Of a stretch of 64,000 nucleotides of DNA, positions 45,137-55,892 are shown one piece after another. Numbering within the stretch: the first letter of the stretch is position 1; each line of letters begins with the position of its first letter. The stretch spans positions 434,001 to 498,000 of the forward strand of contig NZ_FRBW01000002.1 in assembly GCF_900142725.1 (NCBI RefSeq), in the 5' to 3' direction. The stretch comes from Roseibium suaedae. Lineage in GTDB: Bacteria > Pseudomonadota > Alphaproteobacteria > Rhizobiales > Stappiaceae. The notes beneath the pieces are model-generated. The model was given only the letters and a program-made list of their open reading frames with translations. It was not told the origin of the DNA and searched no databases. The translations under genes were made by a program, and so were the position numbers.

Positions 45137-46984
45137 ATGCTGATCGGGCAGGAGGTACTCCAAATGGGTAGTGGGCATATGAGCCCGTTGTTCGCCGCGC
45201 CTTTTCCGGGCGACGGCCAACATGTCCATGAGGAATCCTGTGCGCTCGACATCGAAACACTGGTGCGCGAATCCACCTACGCTTTTCAACCGATCGTCGA
45301 TTTCTCCACCGGCGTCGTCTACGGTTACGAAGCGCTGATCCGGAACATTGAGCCCTTCGGCTTCAAGACCCCCTCCGCCCTTTTCGACCATGCAAACGCA
45401 AGCGGGCAACTTCCCGAGCTTGAGCCTGCGCTGCTGCGCAAGGCGCTGGATATCTTCGCCGGAGTTCTGACTGCGCGGGGAACCAAGCTTTTCTTCAATC
45501 TCGATGGCCGCGGCTTTGGCAGCGAGATGGATCCCCGCACGCATCTGGCCGACATTCTGGAAGAAAAAGGCTTTGCACCCAGCCAGGTCTGTCTTGAGCT
45601 CTCCGAACGCCATCAGAACGATTATTCAGACATCACCGATCATGCGCTGAACGACCTGCGCCGCAGCGGCTTCCTGCTTGCTCTCGATGATTTCGGCCAG
45701 GGTTTCTCCGAACTGCGGATGATGCATGACCTTGGGCCGGACTATGTGAAGATCGACAGATTCTTCCTGAAAGGCATCGACACCGATCCACGCCGCAAAC
45801 TGTTCGTGACCACCGTTGCGAACCTCGCCCACGTTCTGGGGGCCCGCGTCATTGCCGAGGGTGTCGAGACGGAACGGGAATTCAAGTCCTGCCGCGAGGC
45901 CGGATGTGATCTGGTCCAGGGCTTCTATGTCACGCCGCCGCTGGAAAAGATGAAAGCTCCCAAGCTTTTCTATGACCATGTGCGGGCGCCGGTCTTTGGC
46001 AACAAGCGTAAGGAAGAGGAAGGTAGGATCCGGGCTGAGCTGATGCAGCTGCCTACCATCTCTGACGGGTCTTCCATGAGCCAGTTGATGGACCTGTTTG
46101 TCTCGAACCAGAACGCGCAGCTCGTCCCGGTGCTCGACAGCAACCAGGAACCTCGCGGCCTGATTCACGAGAGCGACCTGAAGGCCTATCTCTATGCCGG
46201 CGGCTTCGGTGATGAGGACTACAAGGCCGCGCTGGACATGCCTCTGCGCAATTTCGTGCGCTCCTGCCCCATCGCCGACATCGATTCGAACGCAGACATG
46301 CTGCTGGTGACTTTTGCCTCGTCCCTGAATTCGGACGGCATCATCATCACGCAGAACTTCCGTTATGCCGGCTTCCTGTCCGCGACGTCGCTGCTGAAGA
46401 TCATTCACGAGAAACGGCTTGAGGAAGCGCAGGACCAGAACCCGCTGACCCGCCTGCCCGGCAACGAGGCCATCAACCGCTTCATTGCGGAAGCTGCAAA
46501 GACCCGGTCGACAGACCGGCATTTCGTCTATTTCGACTTCGACAACTTCAAGCCCTTCAACGACACCTATGGCTATCGTCAGGGTGACCGCGCCATCATT
46601 CTCTTCAGCGAGCTGATGCAGCGCTATATTTCCGGCACCGGTTCGTTCCGCGGCCACGTTGGTGGTGACGATTTCTTCGCTGGCTACATCAATGGCGATC
46701 AGACCGAGATTGCCAGCACGCTGCTGACCCTGAAACGCGCCTTCAAGCTTGATGTAGAGAGCTTCTATGACCAGGCACACCGCGAGCGCGGCTTCATCGA
46801 GGCAACCGACCGCTTCGGCGCAACGCGCATGTTCTCGCTGCTGGACTGCTCCATCTCGATGCTGACCCTGCCTGCTGGTCTCTCCCTGACGCCGGCACAG
46901 GTCAATGCGGAAATCGCTGCTCTCAAGAAGCTGGCCAAGCGCTCTGACGATGGTCTGGCAGTCAAGACCTATCAGGAAGACTGA
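45137..46984 (+). CDS. EAL-CBS-GGDEF cyclic-di-GMP protein
   Basis: A 615-residue soluble protein with three parts. EAL domain (about 35-275): YEALIRN, FFNLDG, LELSERH, DDFGQGFSE, KIDRFF, AEGVE and QGFYV supply the metal and catalytic residues, so phosphodiesterase activity is plausible. A CBS-pair-like region follows (about 300-440). GGDEF domain (about 440-600): YFDFDNFKPFNDTYGYRQGD is canonical, but the signature reads VGGDDF, with Asp for Glu, so cyclase activity may be weak or lost and the domain may only bind GTP. There is no membrane segment. GAGGAG lies before the ATG. It turns over or senses cyclic-di-GMP; the CBS region could sense adenine nucleotides. Confidence 0.9.
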   Translation: MLIGQEVLQMGSGHMSPLFAAPFPGDGQHVHEESCALDIETLVRESTYAFQPIVDFSTGVVYGYEALIRNIEPFGFKTPSALFDHANASGQLPELEPALLRKALDIFAGVLTARGTKLFFNLDGRGFGSEMDPRTHLADILEEKGFAPSQVCLELSERHQNDYSDITDHALNDLRRSGFLLALDDFGQGFSELRMMHDLGPDYVKIDRFFLKGIDTDPRRKLFVTTVANLAHVLGARVIAEGVETEREFKSCREAGCDLVQGFYVTPPLEKMKAPKLFYDHVRAPVFGNKRKEEEGRIRAELMQLPTISDGSSMSQLMDLFVSNQNAQLVPVLDSNQEPRGLIHESDLKAYLYAGGFGDEDYKAALDMPLRNFVRSCPIADIDSNADMLLVTFASSLNSDGIIITQNFRYAGFLSATSLLKIIHEKRLEEAQDQNPLTRLPGNEAINRFIAEAAKTRSTDRHFVYFDFDNFKPFNDTYGYRQGDRAIILFSELMQRYISGTGSFRGHVGGDDFFAGYINGDQTEIASTLLTLKRAFKLDVESFYDQAHRERGFIEATDRFGATRMFSLLDCSISMLTLPAGLSLTPAQVNAEIAALKKLAKRSDDGLAVKTYQED

Positions 46985-47036
46985 ACCCTGCCACAGGCAG
47001 GCACGCCCTCGTCCATCATTTTGAAAACAGGCTCAA

Positions 47037-47834
47037 TCAGCCGGGAACGCTGAGGCCGAAGCCCGCCATCAGGCGGCGGGCGGCAGGTTCCGCTTGTCCC
47101 GATGTGAAGACTGCAATATCCGGCAAGGCACTGGGCCCAAGACTGCGGTTTGTCACCACCCTCGACAATTGCCGGGCGATGGCTTCTGCCGGATCGAGCC
47201 AGTCCACCGGCCAGGGTGCGACTTCCCGGAACCGGTTGGTCAGAAAGGGATAGTGGGTGCAGGCCAGAACCACGACATCCGTTCGCCGCCCGTCGCTCTC
47301 TTCCAGAAAACAGGCGCTTGTCTCTGCCTTCAGTTCGGCCTCGGATACTGTCTCGCCGCGCAGATGCGCTTCGGTCATCTCTGCCAGCCGGTCGGAACCG
47401 ACCAGACGCACATGGCAATGCTGCGCGTAATTGGCAATGAGATCCCGCGTATAGGCCCTGCGCACGGTTCCGGGGGTCGCCAGAACAGAAACGAGACCGG
47501 AACGGGTACGCTCGGCAGCCGGCTTGATTGCTGGAACCGTGCCGACAAAGGTTCGATCCGGAAATGCCTTGCGAAGCGCTTCGCCCGCAAGGGTGAAAGC
47601 CGTGTTGCAGGCAATCAGAATGGCCTTGGGATCGTGCGCATCAATCTGCTTGCCGACCAGCGCGATCAGCCGATCGGTCAGCGGCCCCTCTTCCCAGCCG
47701 CCATAGGGAAACCCGGCATCATCGAGCACATAGACCAGCCGCTCGAACGGCAGCTTGAACCTGACCTCTCTGAGGACGGTCAGCCCGCCGACGCCCGAAT
47801 CCAGAACAAGGATCGGCCGGTCTTCCTGGCCCAT
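47037..47834 (-). CDS. murI: Glutamate racemase
   Basis: A 265-residue racemase making D-glutamate for peptidoglycan. The two catalytic cysteines are in LIACNTAF and LACTHYPF, and the N-terminal [13 protein letters not shown] binds the substrate carboxylate. Full length. GGGAGAGG precedes the ATG, which abuts the trmJ stop directly (TAA then ATG), so the two genes are one operon with likely translational coupling. Confidence 0.95.
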   Translation of the reverse strand: MGQEDRPILVLDSGVGGLTVLREVRFKLPFERLVYVLDDAGFPYGGWEEGPLTDRLIALVGKQIDAHDPKAILIACNTAFTLAGEALRKAFPDRTFVGTVPAIKPAAERTRSGLVSVLATPGTVRRAYTRDLIANYAQHCHVRLVGSDRLAEMTEAHLRGETVSEAELKAETSACFLEESDGRRTDVVVLACTHYPFLTNRFREVAPWPVDWLDPAEAIARQLSRVVTNRSLGPSALPDIAVFTSGQAEPAARRLMAGFGLSVPG

Positions 47835-48641
47835 TTATGCCTCTCCCGTTTCCTCATCCTTGCGCGGACGGGTCTGGCGCTTTTCCAGCGCTGCAACCAC
47901 ACCTCTGAGTGCCCGGACTTCCTGATCCGTCAATTCGGCCTTCTGGAAGATGTTGCGCAGGGTGCGCACCATATGCGGGCGCCGCTCAACAGGCCGGAAG
48001 AAGGTGACCCCGTCCAGAGCGCTTTCCAGATGCTCGAAGAAGCGCACGACATCATCCTTCGACGCGGGAGGATTTTCCTCCGGCGACAGACGGAAAGGCA
48101 GCGCACCGCCGGTTGCCGTCTTGCGCCACTCATAGGCACAGACCAGCACCGCCTGGGCAATGTTCAGTGAGGCGAAATCCGGGTCCACCGGCAGGGTGAC
48201 GATCTCGTCAGCCAGCGCAACCTCATCATTGTTGAGCCCCCAGCGCTCACGCCCGAAGAGATAGCCGGTCGCAAGGCCGTTGACGCCAAGGCTGACGGAC
48301 TTCTGCGCGGCTTCATCGGGTCCGCGCACAGGCTTGGGCACTTCGCGCGAGCGGGCGGTGGTGGCGAACACGAAGGTCAGATCCGCAATTGCCGCCTCGA
48401 CGCTGTCGAACACCTGAACCTTGTCGATGACATGGTCGGCGCGGCTTGCTGCGGCGCGTGCCTTTTCGCTCGGCCAGCCATCCCGCGGATTGACGATGCG
48501 CAGATCGGTCAGACCGAAATTGGCCATGGCGCGGGCTGCCGTGCCGATGTTCTCGCCGAGCTGCGGCTCGCACAGGATGACGGCCGGCGGGCGGACATCC
48601 ACCTGCCGCGCTTCGTCGCGGATGTTTGCGTTTCTGGTCAT
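47835..48641 (-). CDS. trmJ: tRNA (cytidine/uridine-2'-O-)-methyltransferase TrmJ-like
   Basis: A 268-residue SPOUT (SpoU-class) methyltransferase. The knot motifs are visible: VILCEPQLGENIGTAARAMANFG (motif 1), YLFGRERWGLNN (motif 2) and LPVDPDFASLNIAQAV (motif 3). The C-terminal about 100 residues form the dimer/tRNA-binding extension of TrmJ, which methylates position 32 of tRNAs at the ribose. It is upstream of murI in a two-gene operon. Confidence 0.93.
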   Translation of the reverse strand: MTRNANIRDEARQVDVRPPAVILCEPQLGENIGTAARAMANFGLTDLRIVNPRDGWPSEKARAAASRADHVIDKVQVFDSVEAAIADLTFVFATTARSREVPKPVRGPDEAAQKSVSLGVNGLATGYLFGRERWGLNNDEVALADEIVTLPVDPDFASLNIAQAVLVCAYEWRKTATGGALPFRLSPEENPPASKDDVVRFFEHLESALDGVTFFRPVERRPHMVRTLRNIFQKAELTDQEVRALRGVVAALEKRQTRPRKDEETGEA

Positions 48642-48816
48642 GGCGCGGATTTAACCGAAGGGGAAGCTCTTGGAAAGAGGCCATTGTGCCAGCAGCCATG
48701 CAGCGGGAAAACATCCGACACAGGGGGGCATACGGAATTGCAACTTCCGGCAGCTGCCCCTAGGGTTCGGATCCAGAAAGCCTCCACCTGAACTGCACCG
48801 TCCGCGAGTTCCCTTC

Positions 48817-49359
48817 ATGCACATCGACACGACCCGTTCCCTGGAGATCTCGGGCTCCCCGCTCAAGCGTATCGGTCTGTTCCTGCTCAGTCCCGTGATG
48901 GTAGCCGTCTCGCTCTTCCCCATCATCTACACCTGGGGCACTCCTGAGGCGAACAGCCTGGCAGTGTTCTTCTGCTACATCGGTGTCGTACTGTTCTCTG
49001 CCTGCGGTGTCCTCATCCTGTGGCGGCTTTTCCGGCAAACGGGCACGGTGATCGAACTGCGGCCGGACGGCATCCGCGACATCCGCGTGGCAGCCGAGGT
49101 CATTCCATGGAGTGCCGTTCAGGACATCTACACCTGGACCTATCAACGCCAGTCCATCATGGTCATCTCCGTCCCGCACGAGGTGGAGCAAACGCTGAGC
49201 CTGACGCGGATCGCCCGCTGGTCGAGAAGGGCCAACACGGCGCTCGGCGCAGACGGCCTGTGCATCGGAGCCACCGGCCTCACGATCAGCTACGATCAGT
49301 TGCTGGATGCCACCTTGCAATATCTGGCCGCCTGGCAAGCCACTCAGAAAGCCACCTGA
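48817..49359 (+). CDS. STM3941-like membrane protein (PH-like domain)
   Basis: A 180-residue protein with two membrane helices (about residues 20-40 and 48-70) followed by a soluble beta-rich domain with GTVIELRPDGIRDIRVA and EVIPWSAVQDIYTW, a pattern seen in STM3941-type proteins and resembling bacterial PH domains. Function unknown. The start is the ATG of MHIDTTRSLE, without a good binding site; the longer frame covers the trmJ promoter. It converges on the GNAT gene with adjacent stops. Confidence 0.7.
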   Translation: MHIDTTRSLEISGSPLKRIGLFLLSPVMVAVSLFPIIYTWGTPEANSLAVFFCYIGVVLFSACGVLILWRLFRQTGTVIELRPDGIRDIRVAAEVIPWSAVQDIYTWTYQRQSIMVISVPHEVEQTLSLTRIARWSRRANTALGADGLCIGATGLTISYDQLLDATLQYLAAWQATQKAT

Positions 49360-49911
49360 TCAAAGCTGCTTGTAAAACACCGTCGTTGCGGAATAGCCCT
49401 CGACCGGATGGCGGGCATAGTCAGGGATGACGCCCACCCGAGCATAACCGCATTGCGGATAGAGCCCTTCCGCAGCATCACCGGTGACCGTGTCCAGCAC
49501 CAGAAGCGTCCGGCCAAGGCTGATTGCCAGCCCGTCCAGCGCCTCCAGCAACAGGCGGGCAATGCCCCTGCGGCGGAAGCCGGGATGGACGAGAAGCTTG
49601 GCGACTTCCGCCCGGTGGCGGCCATTGTCCTGCGGCGCCAGCTCCAGCATCACCGTGCCGACGGGTCGGCACGCCTCCATGGCCGCCAAAAGATACCGCT
49701 CGCCCTTTTCAAGACCGGGCAACCGGCTCTGCCAGAACCGGACCGCCTCGTTGTGAGAGAAAGGTTGAACGAAGCCGACACCGGCGCCGCCTTCCACGCA
49801 GCCGGCCAGAATGCCCGCCAGCGGATCCAGCAAAGTTGCCGCCCGATCAGCGTCAAGCGTTTCAATCACAAGACTCGGCTTGGGTTTGGATACGGGAGAG
49901 TTCTCGTTCAT
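49360..49911 (-). CDS. GNAT family N-acetyltransferase
   Basis: A 183-residue acetyltransferase. The acetyl-CoA loop is VHPGFRRRGIARLLLEAL in the R/Q-x-x-G-x-G/A position, preceded by AEVAKLLV and followed by LDTVTGDAAEGLYPQCGYAR, the usual GNAT finish. The substrate is unknown. Its ATG overlaps the stop of the XRE-cupin regulator (ATGA), so translation is coupled, and the regulator probably controls this enzyme. Confidence 0.9.
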   Translation of the reverse strand: MNENSPVSKPKPSLVIETLDADRAATLLDPLAGILAGCVEGGAGVGFVQPFSHNEAVRFWQSRLPGLEKGERYLLAAMEACRPVGTVMLELAPQDNGRHRAEVAKLLVHPGFRRRGIARLLLEALDGLAISLGRTLLVLDTVTGDAAEGLYPQCGYARVGVIPDYARHPVEGYSATTVFYKQL

Positions 49912-50462
49912 GGGGCGACCACCGTCAGAATGTAACGGGCCTTGTCCGGGCCCGGAGCGTGAAAACTGTTGCCGGAGTGCAGCTTGAAGCGCAGACAATC
50001 CCCCGCTTGTAGCCTGTGAATCCTGCCGCCCAGCTCTATTTCGAGCTCCCCCTCCAGCAACACAAGATGATGTTCGAGATCCGGCAAGGGAGATGTGCCA
50101 TAGGCAACTCGGCCACCGGCGCTGATTTGGCCTTCAATCACCGTTGCCCGGTAACCGGGGGCCGGAGGTGACAGGCTGCGGCGAGTGAAGCCGCTGTCCG
50201 GATCAGACCAGACATCCTGCTCCTCACGACGGATAAGCGGTGGCGCCACTTCCCTCACGGCACCGAAAAGCTCCGCCATCGGCACACCGAAAGCCGTCGC
50301 AAGCTGCCCCAGAACGGCAGCCGTCGGGCTCGTTTCGCCGCGCTCGATCCGCGACAGGGTCGCCCGGCTGATGCCGGACACCTGCGCCAGCTGATCCAGT
50401 GTCCACTCGCGGCTCGTGCGCAGATAGGTCAATTGTCGAACCAGACTATCCGGTCCCGTCAT
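49908..50462 (-). CDS. XRE-family regulator with cupin domain
   Basis: A 184-residue regulator: an N-terminal helix-turn-helix (LDQLAQVSGISRATLSRIERGETSP) and a C-terminal cupin (SPLPDLEHHLVLLEGELEIELGG, with a His pair and Glu). Proteins with this plan bind a small ligand in the cupin; PuuR is the known model. The ATG has GAGGTG upstream. A perfect 10+10 inverted repeat lies directly ahead of the gene, which suggests autoregulation, and the downstream GNAT gene overlaps it by four bases. Confidence 0.93.
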   Translation of the reverse strand: MTGPDSLVRQLTYLRTSREWTLDQLAQVSGISRATLSRIERGETSPTAAVLGQLATAFGVPMAELFGAVREVAPPLIRREEQDVWSDPDSGFTRRSLSPPAPGYRATVIEGQISAGGRVAYGTSPLPDLEHHLVLLEGELEIELGGRIHRLQAGDCLRFKLHSGNSFHAPGPDKARYILTVVAP

Positions 50463-50474
50463 GAAGCACCTCAC

Positions 50475-50514
50475 AAAATCTCATATTTGAGAAATATCCC
50501 AAGAATGAGATTTT
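50475..50514. promoter_or_regulatory. Inverted repeat operator ahead of the XRE-cupin gene
   Basis: AAAATCTCAT (50475-50484) and ATGAGATTTT (50505-50514) are perfect inverse copies separated by 20 bases. A third half-site, TTGAGA, lies inside the spacer and makes a nested TCTCA-TATT-TGAGA. The element starts 13 bases before the regulator's ATG and is the likely autoregulatory site. Confidence 0.7.
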
Positions 50515-50540
50515 GAGCAAGGCATTTTGTGCTGACAGGA

Positions 50541-51803
50541 TTACACTCTGGAGAACACCGCGCTTGCGTTGACACCGCCGAACCCGAAACCATTAGTCAG
50601 GATATGATCCACCTGCCGCAAGAGAGCCTTGCCCGGCACAAGTTCGAACCGCTCCATGCCCAAATCCGGGTTGGAGAGGTTCCGGGACGGCGGCAATAGC
50701 CCGCTGGTCAGTGCCTTGATGCAGCAGATCGCCTCGACAGCGCCTGCCGCGCCCAAAAGGTGGCCGAACATGGATTTGGACGAGGAAACTGCCAGATCCT
50801 TGCCGCGCCCCTCAAACAAGGTTCCCAAAGCGGCAATTTCGGCAGCATCACCAACCGGTGTCGACGTGGAATGGGCATTCACATATCCAATGTCTGCGGG
50901 GGTCAGCCGGGCCATGTCCAAAGCCTTGCGCATGGCCCGAAGTCCGCCTTCTCCATCCGGCGCTGAGGCCGTCACATGATAGGCATCGCCCGTCGTGCCG
51001 TAGCCGGAGACCTCCGCAAGCGGCGTTGCCCCTCGCGCCTTCGCATGGTCTTCCGTTTCAAGGACCAAAATGCCCGCCCCTTCCCCCATCACGAACCCGT
51101 CCCGGTCCTGGTCGAAGGGCCTGGATGCCAGTTCCGGCGTGTCGTTGCAGCGGGTCGACATGGCCCTGGCGGCGGAGAACCCGGCGAGGGATACAGGATC
51201 GAGACAAGCCTCCGCCCCACCCGCAACCATCAGATCCGCTTCGCCATTTCTCAAGATCCGGACAGCGTCGCCAATTGCCTGAAGACTGGCCGCGCAGGCC
51301 GTGACTGGCGCGCCAAGAGGTCCCTTCAACCCATGCCTGATCGAGACCTGTCCGCTGGCAAGGTTCGCAAGGAAAGACGGCACCAGGAACGGAGAGACCC
51401 GTCTCGCCCCCCGTTCTGCAACAAGCCTTGCGGCGGCAGTCATCGCCGGAAAGCCGCCAACACCGGTCGCAATGATCGTACCGCTGCGTTCCTTTTCCCG
51501 ATCGGACTTCGGGCTGAAACCGGCCTGTGCGAGCGCTTCCTCAGCCGCAGCGATGGCAAAGTGAATGAACCGGTCCATGCGCTTCTGCTCGCGCGGTTCC
51601 ATGTAGAGATCAGGATCAAAGCCGTGCGGGTCCTCCGTTCGCGCCGGCACTTCGCCTGCAATCTTGCAGGCAAGGTCGCTTGCATCGAAATGGGTGATGC
51701 GCCGGATGCCATTGGCACCAGACGTTACCCGCTTCCAGAACGCGTCCACCCCGGTCCCCAGGGGAGAGACAATTCCAAGTCCCGTCACGACGATCTTCTG
51801 CAT
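50541..51803 (-). CDS. fabF: 3-oxoacyl-ACP synthase II (FabF) paralogue
   Basis: A 420-residue ketosynthase that condenses malonyl-ACP with acyl-ACP. The triad is visible: Cys in VTACAASLQ, His in YVNAHSTSTPVGD, and Lys/His in SSKSMFGHLLGAAG. The N-terminus MQKIVVTGLGIVSPLGTGVD is FabF-type. The nucleophile context (TACAASLQ) differs from the TACATG-type of standard FabF and recalls polyketide-type ketosynthases. No acyl carrier or other fab gene is adjacent. AGGAG lies before the ATG, and a 16-bp palindrome identical in half-sites to that ahead of the MarR gene lies 13 bases upstream of the start. Confidence 0.92.
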   Translation of the reverse strand: MQKIVVTGLGIVSPLGTGVDAFWKRVTSGANGIRRITHFDASDLACKIAGEVPARTEDPHGFDPDLYMEPREQKRMDRFIHFAIAAAEEALAQAGFSPKSDREKERSGTIIATGVGGFPAMTAAARLVAERGARRVSPFLVPSFLANLASGQVSIRHGLKGPLGAPVTACAASLQAIGDAVRILRNGEADLMVAGGAEACLDPVSLAGFSAARAMSTRCNDTPELASRPFDQDRDGFVMGEGAGILVLETEDHAKARGATPLAEVSGYGTTGDAYHVTASAPDGEGGLRAMRKALDMARLTPADIGYVNAHSTSTPVGDAAEIAALGTLFEGRGKDLAVSSSKSMFGHLLGAAGAVEAICCIKALTSGLLPPSRNLSNPDLGMERFELVPGKALLRQVDHILTNGFGFGGVNASAVFSRV

Positions 51804-51815
51804 GTGCACTCCTAT

Positions 51816-51831
51816 ATGTGTATCTACACAT
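51816..51831. promoter_or_regulatory. Palindromic operator ahead of fabF
   Basis: ATGTGTA-TC-TACACAT is a perfect seven-base inverted repeat with a two-base centre, placed between the MarR gene and fabF, directly upstream of the fabF binding site. Its half-sites are the same as those ahead of the MarR gene. Confidence 0.75.
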
Positions 51832-51877
51832 TTCAAGTTGCCAAAAATCACTCCGTGGCGAGCCACGGCAATCACAT

Positions 51878-52297
51878 TCAAACGGTCGACAGAACCTTGA
51901 GCACCCGGATGGCGTCCAGAAAAGCGTCCCGGCCCAGCTCCTCAGCCAGGTCACCCTGCGCCTTGCTCCACAAGGGCAGCGCCTTTGTGACCAGCGCCTC
52001 CCCCTTGGCCGTCAGGGAATAGACCTTGCCCCGCCCCTCTTCAGCAGCCCCTGCCACCACCAGTTCATCACGTTCCAGAACCGCAATGTTCCGGATCAGG
52101 GTTGTGCGTTCCAGGAAGCAGAAATCGGCAAGTTCTCCGGTGGTCTTGCCTTGTCCCTGCTGAATCAGCGTCAGCACGGAAAACTGCGCCGGGGTCAGGC
52201 CAATCTTGCGCGCCTCGCGGCCATAGCGACGGCTCACGGCCCGCGCCGCCTTGCGGGCATTTGCCAGCATGCAGAGGGAAAAATCATCTTCGATCAT
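51878..52297 (-). CDS. MarR family regulator
   Basis: A 139-residue MarR protein with the winged helix LTPAQFSVLTLIQQGQGKTTGELADF, recognition helix ERTTLIRNIAVLERDELV and the wing GRGKVYSLTAKG. It lies 74 bases upstream of fabF on the same strand. The same palindrome occurs just before its own start and before fabF, so it most likely represses both. The ligand may be a fatty acid or other lipophile, by analogy with other MarR members; that is a guess. Confidence 0.93.
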   Translation of the reverse strand: MIEDDFSLCMLANARKAARAVSRRYGREARKIGLTPAQFSVLTLIQQGQGKTTGELADFCFLERTTLIRNIAVLERDELVVAGAAEEGRGKVYSLTAKGEALVTKALPLWSKAQGDLAEELGRDAFLDAIRVLKVLSTV

Positions 52298-52308
52298 CCC
52301 GAATAGTT

Positions 52309-52324
52309 ATGTGTAGATACACAG
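52309..52324. promoter_or_regulatory. Palindromic operator ahead of the MarR gene
   Basis: ATGTGTA-GA-TACACAG differs from a perfect palindrome in one outer base and has the same half-sites as the element at 51816-51831. It lies 11 bases upstream of the MarR start codon. Confidence 0.75.
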
Positions 52325-52508
52325 ACCGTCAAGCTGTGCGGGAGAATACCTTGAACGCTCGTTGCCAAGACGGCTGCCGGGAACGGCGTCCTGCGCATAA
52401 AGACATGCAGCTGCAAAAATAAGTGTATAGTCTCAATACTCGCCCGTAGATTGCCTCAGTAAGCCTCTCGAACCGGGCAACAGATCGTGACCTACCCTGG
52501 AGACCACA

Positions 52509-53066
52509 ATGGCAGACGCATCTCCCAGCATTCGCGAAATCCGGCAGAAAATCGAAGACAACTGGGGCTGGTTCCTGGCGCTCGGTCTCTGCCTGCTCCT
52601 CGGCGGCATGATCCTGATCGCAGCACCGCTGGCGTCCTCGATTGCCATCACCCTGCTGATGGCAGCCGTTCTGGTGGTCGGAGGCCTTGTCCAGATCTAT
52701 CAGGCTTTCCGGGCCAAGGGCGGCCAGATGTGGAGCCTCGTCACCGGCATCATTGCTGTCATCGGCGGCATCGTTATCTACACCAACCCGCTCGCAGGCA
52801 CCTTCGCCCTCACCCTGGTCATCGCCGCTGTCTTCATTGCACAGGGCGTCAGCCAGCTGCTGCTCGGCTTCAAGCTGAAGCCTCATGAAGGCTGGTTCTG
52901 GGTGGTTCTGGCGGGCCTCGTCTCGCTGCTGGCCGGTGTCATGATCTGGATGGAACTGCCCTCTTCCGCCGCCTGGGCCGTCGGCCTCGTTGCCGGCATC
53001 TCCGTCATGTTCAACGGCTGGAGCTACATCGCCATCGCCCTGGCCGCACGGGCAATGAAGGGCTGA
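52509..53066 (+). CDS. HdeD family acid-resistance-type membrane protein
   Basis: A 185-residue inner-membrane protein with six helices in three pairs (from about residue 22), the HdeD/DUF308 layout. The helix pattern with VVGGLVQIYQAF and FIAQGVSQLLLGF repeats is typical. HdeD in E. coli supports acid resistance at high cell density; in alphaproteobacteria the role is unproven. TGGAGA precedes the ATG. It is monocistronic with a strong terminator. Confidence 0.88.
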   Translation: MADASPSIREIRQKIEDNWGWFLALGLCLLLGGMILIAAPLASSIAITLLMAAVLVVGGLVQIYQAFRAKGGQMWSLVTGIIAVIGGIVIYTNPLAGTFALTLVIAAVFIAQGVSQLLLGFKLKPHEGWFWVVLAGLVSLLAGVMIWMELPSSAAWAVGLVAGISVMFNGWSYIAIALAARAMKG

Positions 53067-53087
53067 TCACTTCCCATACCTGACGTG

Positions 53088-55530
<2,443 letters not shown>

Positions 55531-55553
55531 TCAGGCTCGACAGAACACAAGAG

Positions 55554-55583
55554 AAAAGGGCGGCCATTGGCCGCCCTTTTTTT
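55554..55583 (+). terminator. Rho-independent terminator after the monomeric IDH gene
   Basis: AAAAGGGCGGCCA and TGGCCGCCCTTTT form a 13-base stem followed by Ts (seven in total), about 25 bases after the stop. Confidence 0.95.
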
Positions 55584-55794
55584 ATTGCCCATGCGACCTT
55601 TAATTCGGTTCGGCCTTTCCGGCCCGATCGCTGATCGTCAAATGCAATGCAAGGCTCCGGAAGCTTGCAAAAATGCAACACATCCGCGCTTCAACATCTC
55701 TCGGTACAATTCAGCCTTGTAAAGGCAGCACAAATTCATCATCTGTACCGTCATCGATCCAATGATCGGCATCTTTTGAAAAGGGGACTAGGAC
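55584..55794. promoter_or_regulatory. Upstream region of the rtcB-prfH operon
   Basis: About 210 bases after the IDH terminator. A -10-like TACAAT lies at 55705-55710, without a convincing -35. No GG-N10-GC sigma-54 element was found, although E. coli rtcB is sigma-54 dependent. A 30-codon frame begins near 55675 but has no ribosome binding site. The composition is less GC-rich than the flanking genes. Confidence 0.4.
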
Positions 55795-55842
55795 ATGACC
55801 GCCATGTACCGCGCGCCCAAGCGGGCAGCCAACCTTCGATAA
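55795..55842 (+). CDS. Candidate 15-codon leader peptide ahead of rtcB
   Basis: ATG ACC GCC ATG TAC ... CGA TAA encodes MTAMYRAPKRAANLR. A strong binding site (AAGGGGACTAGGAC) lies before the ATG. The stop codon lies inside the first hairpin of the leader, 82 bases upstream of rtcB. A short basic peptide with this placement, followed by stem-loops, is the usual arrangement of a translational or transcriptional attenuation leader. No homologue is known to me and expression is unproven. Confidence 0.45.
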   Translation: MTAMYRAPKRAANLR

Positions 55843-55892
55843 ACCGCGATAGCGGGGCGTGAAGGCAATCAGGACAAGAGTGCTTGTTCCTG
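55833..55892 (+). promoter_or_regulatory. Two hairpins in the rtcB leader
   Basis: Hairpin one: CCTTC (55833-55837) pairs with GAAGG (55861-55865), and inside it CCGC-GATA-GCGG forms a second perfect stem. Hairpin two: CAGGACAAG (55870-55878) pairs with CTTGTTCCTG (55883-55892), with one bulged T and an AGTG loop. Hairpin one overlaps the end of the leader reading frame. No T-run follows either stem. A smaller stem, GCCC-AAGC-GGGC, lies inside the leader frame at 55815-55826. Confidence 0.55.

Noticed and set aside
55675..55767. 30-codon frame beginning MQHIRASTSLG upstream of rtcB
   Set aside because: No ribosome binding site and no signal of selection; the 15-codon frame at 55795 is the better leader candidate.
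55584..55794. Sigma-54 promoter for rtcB, as in E. coli rtcBA
   Set aside because: No GG-N10-GC element with acceptable flanks was found and no RtcR-like activator gene is adjacent.
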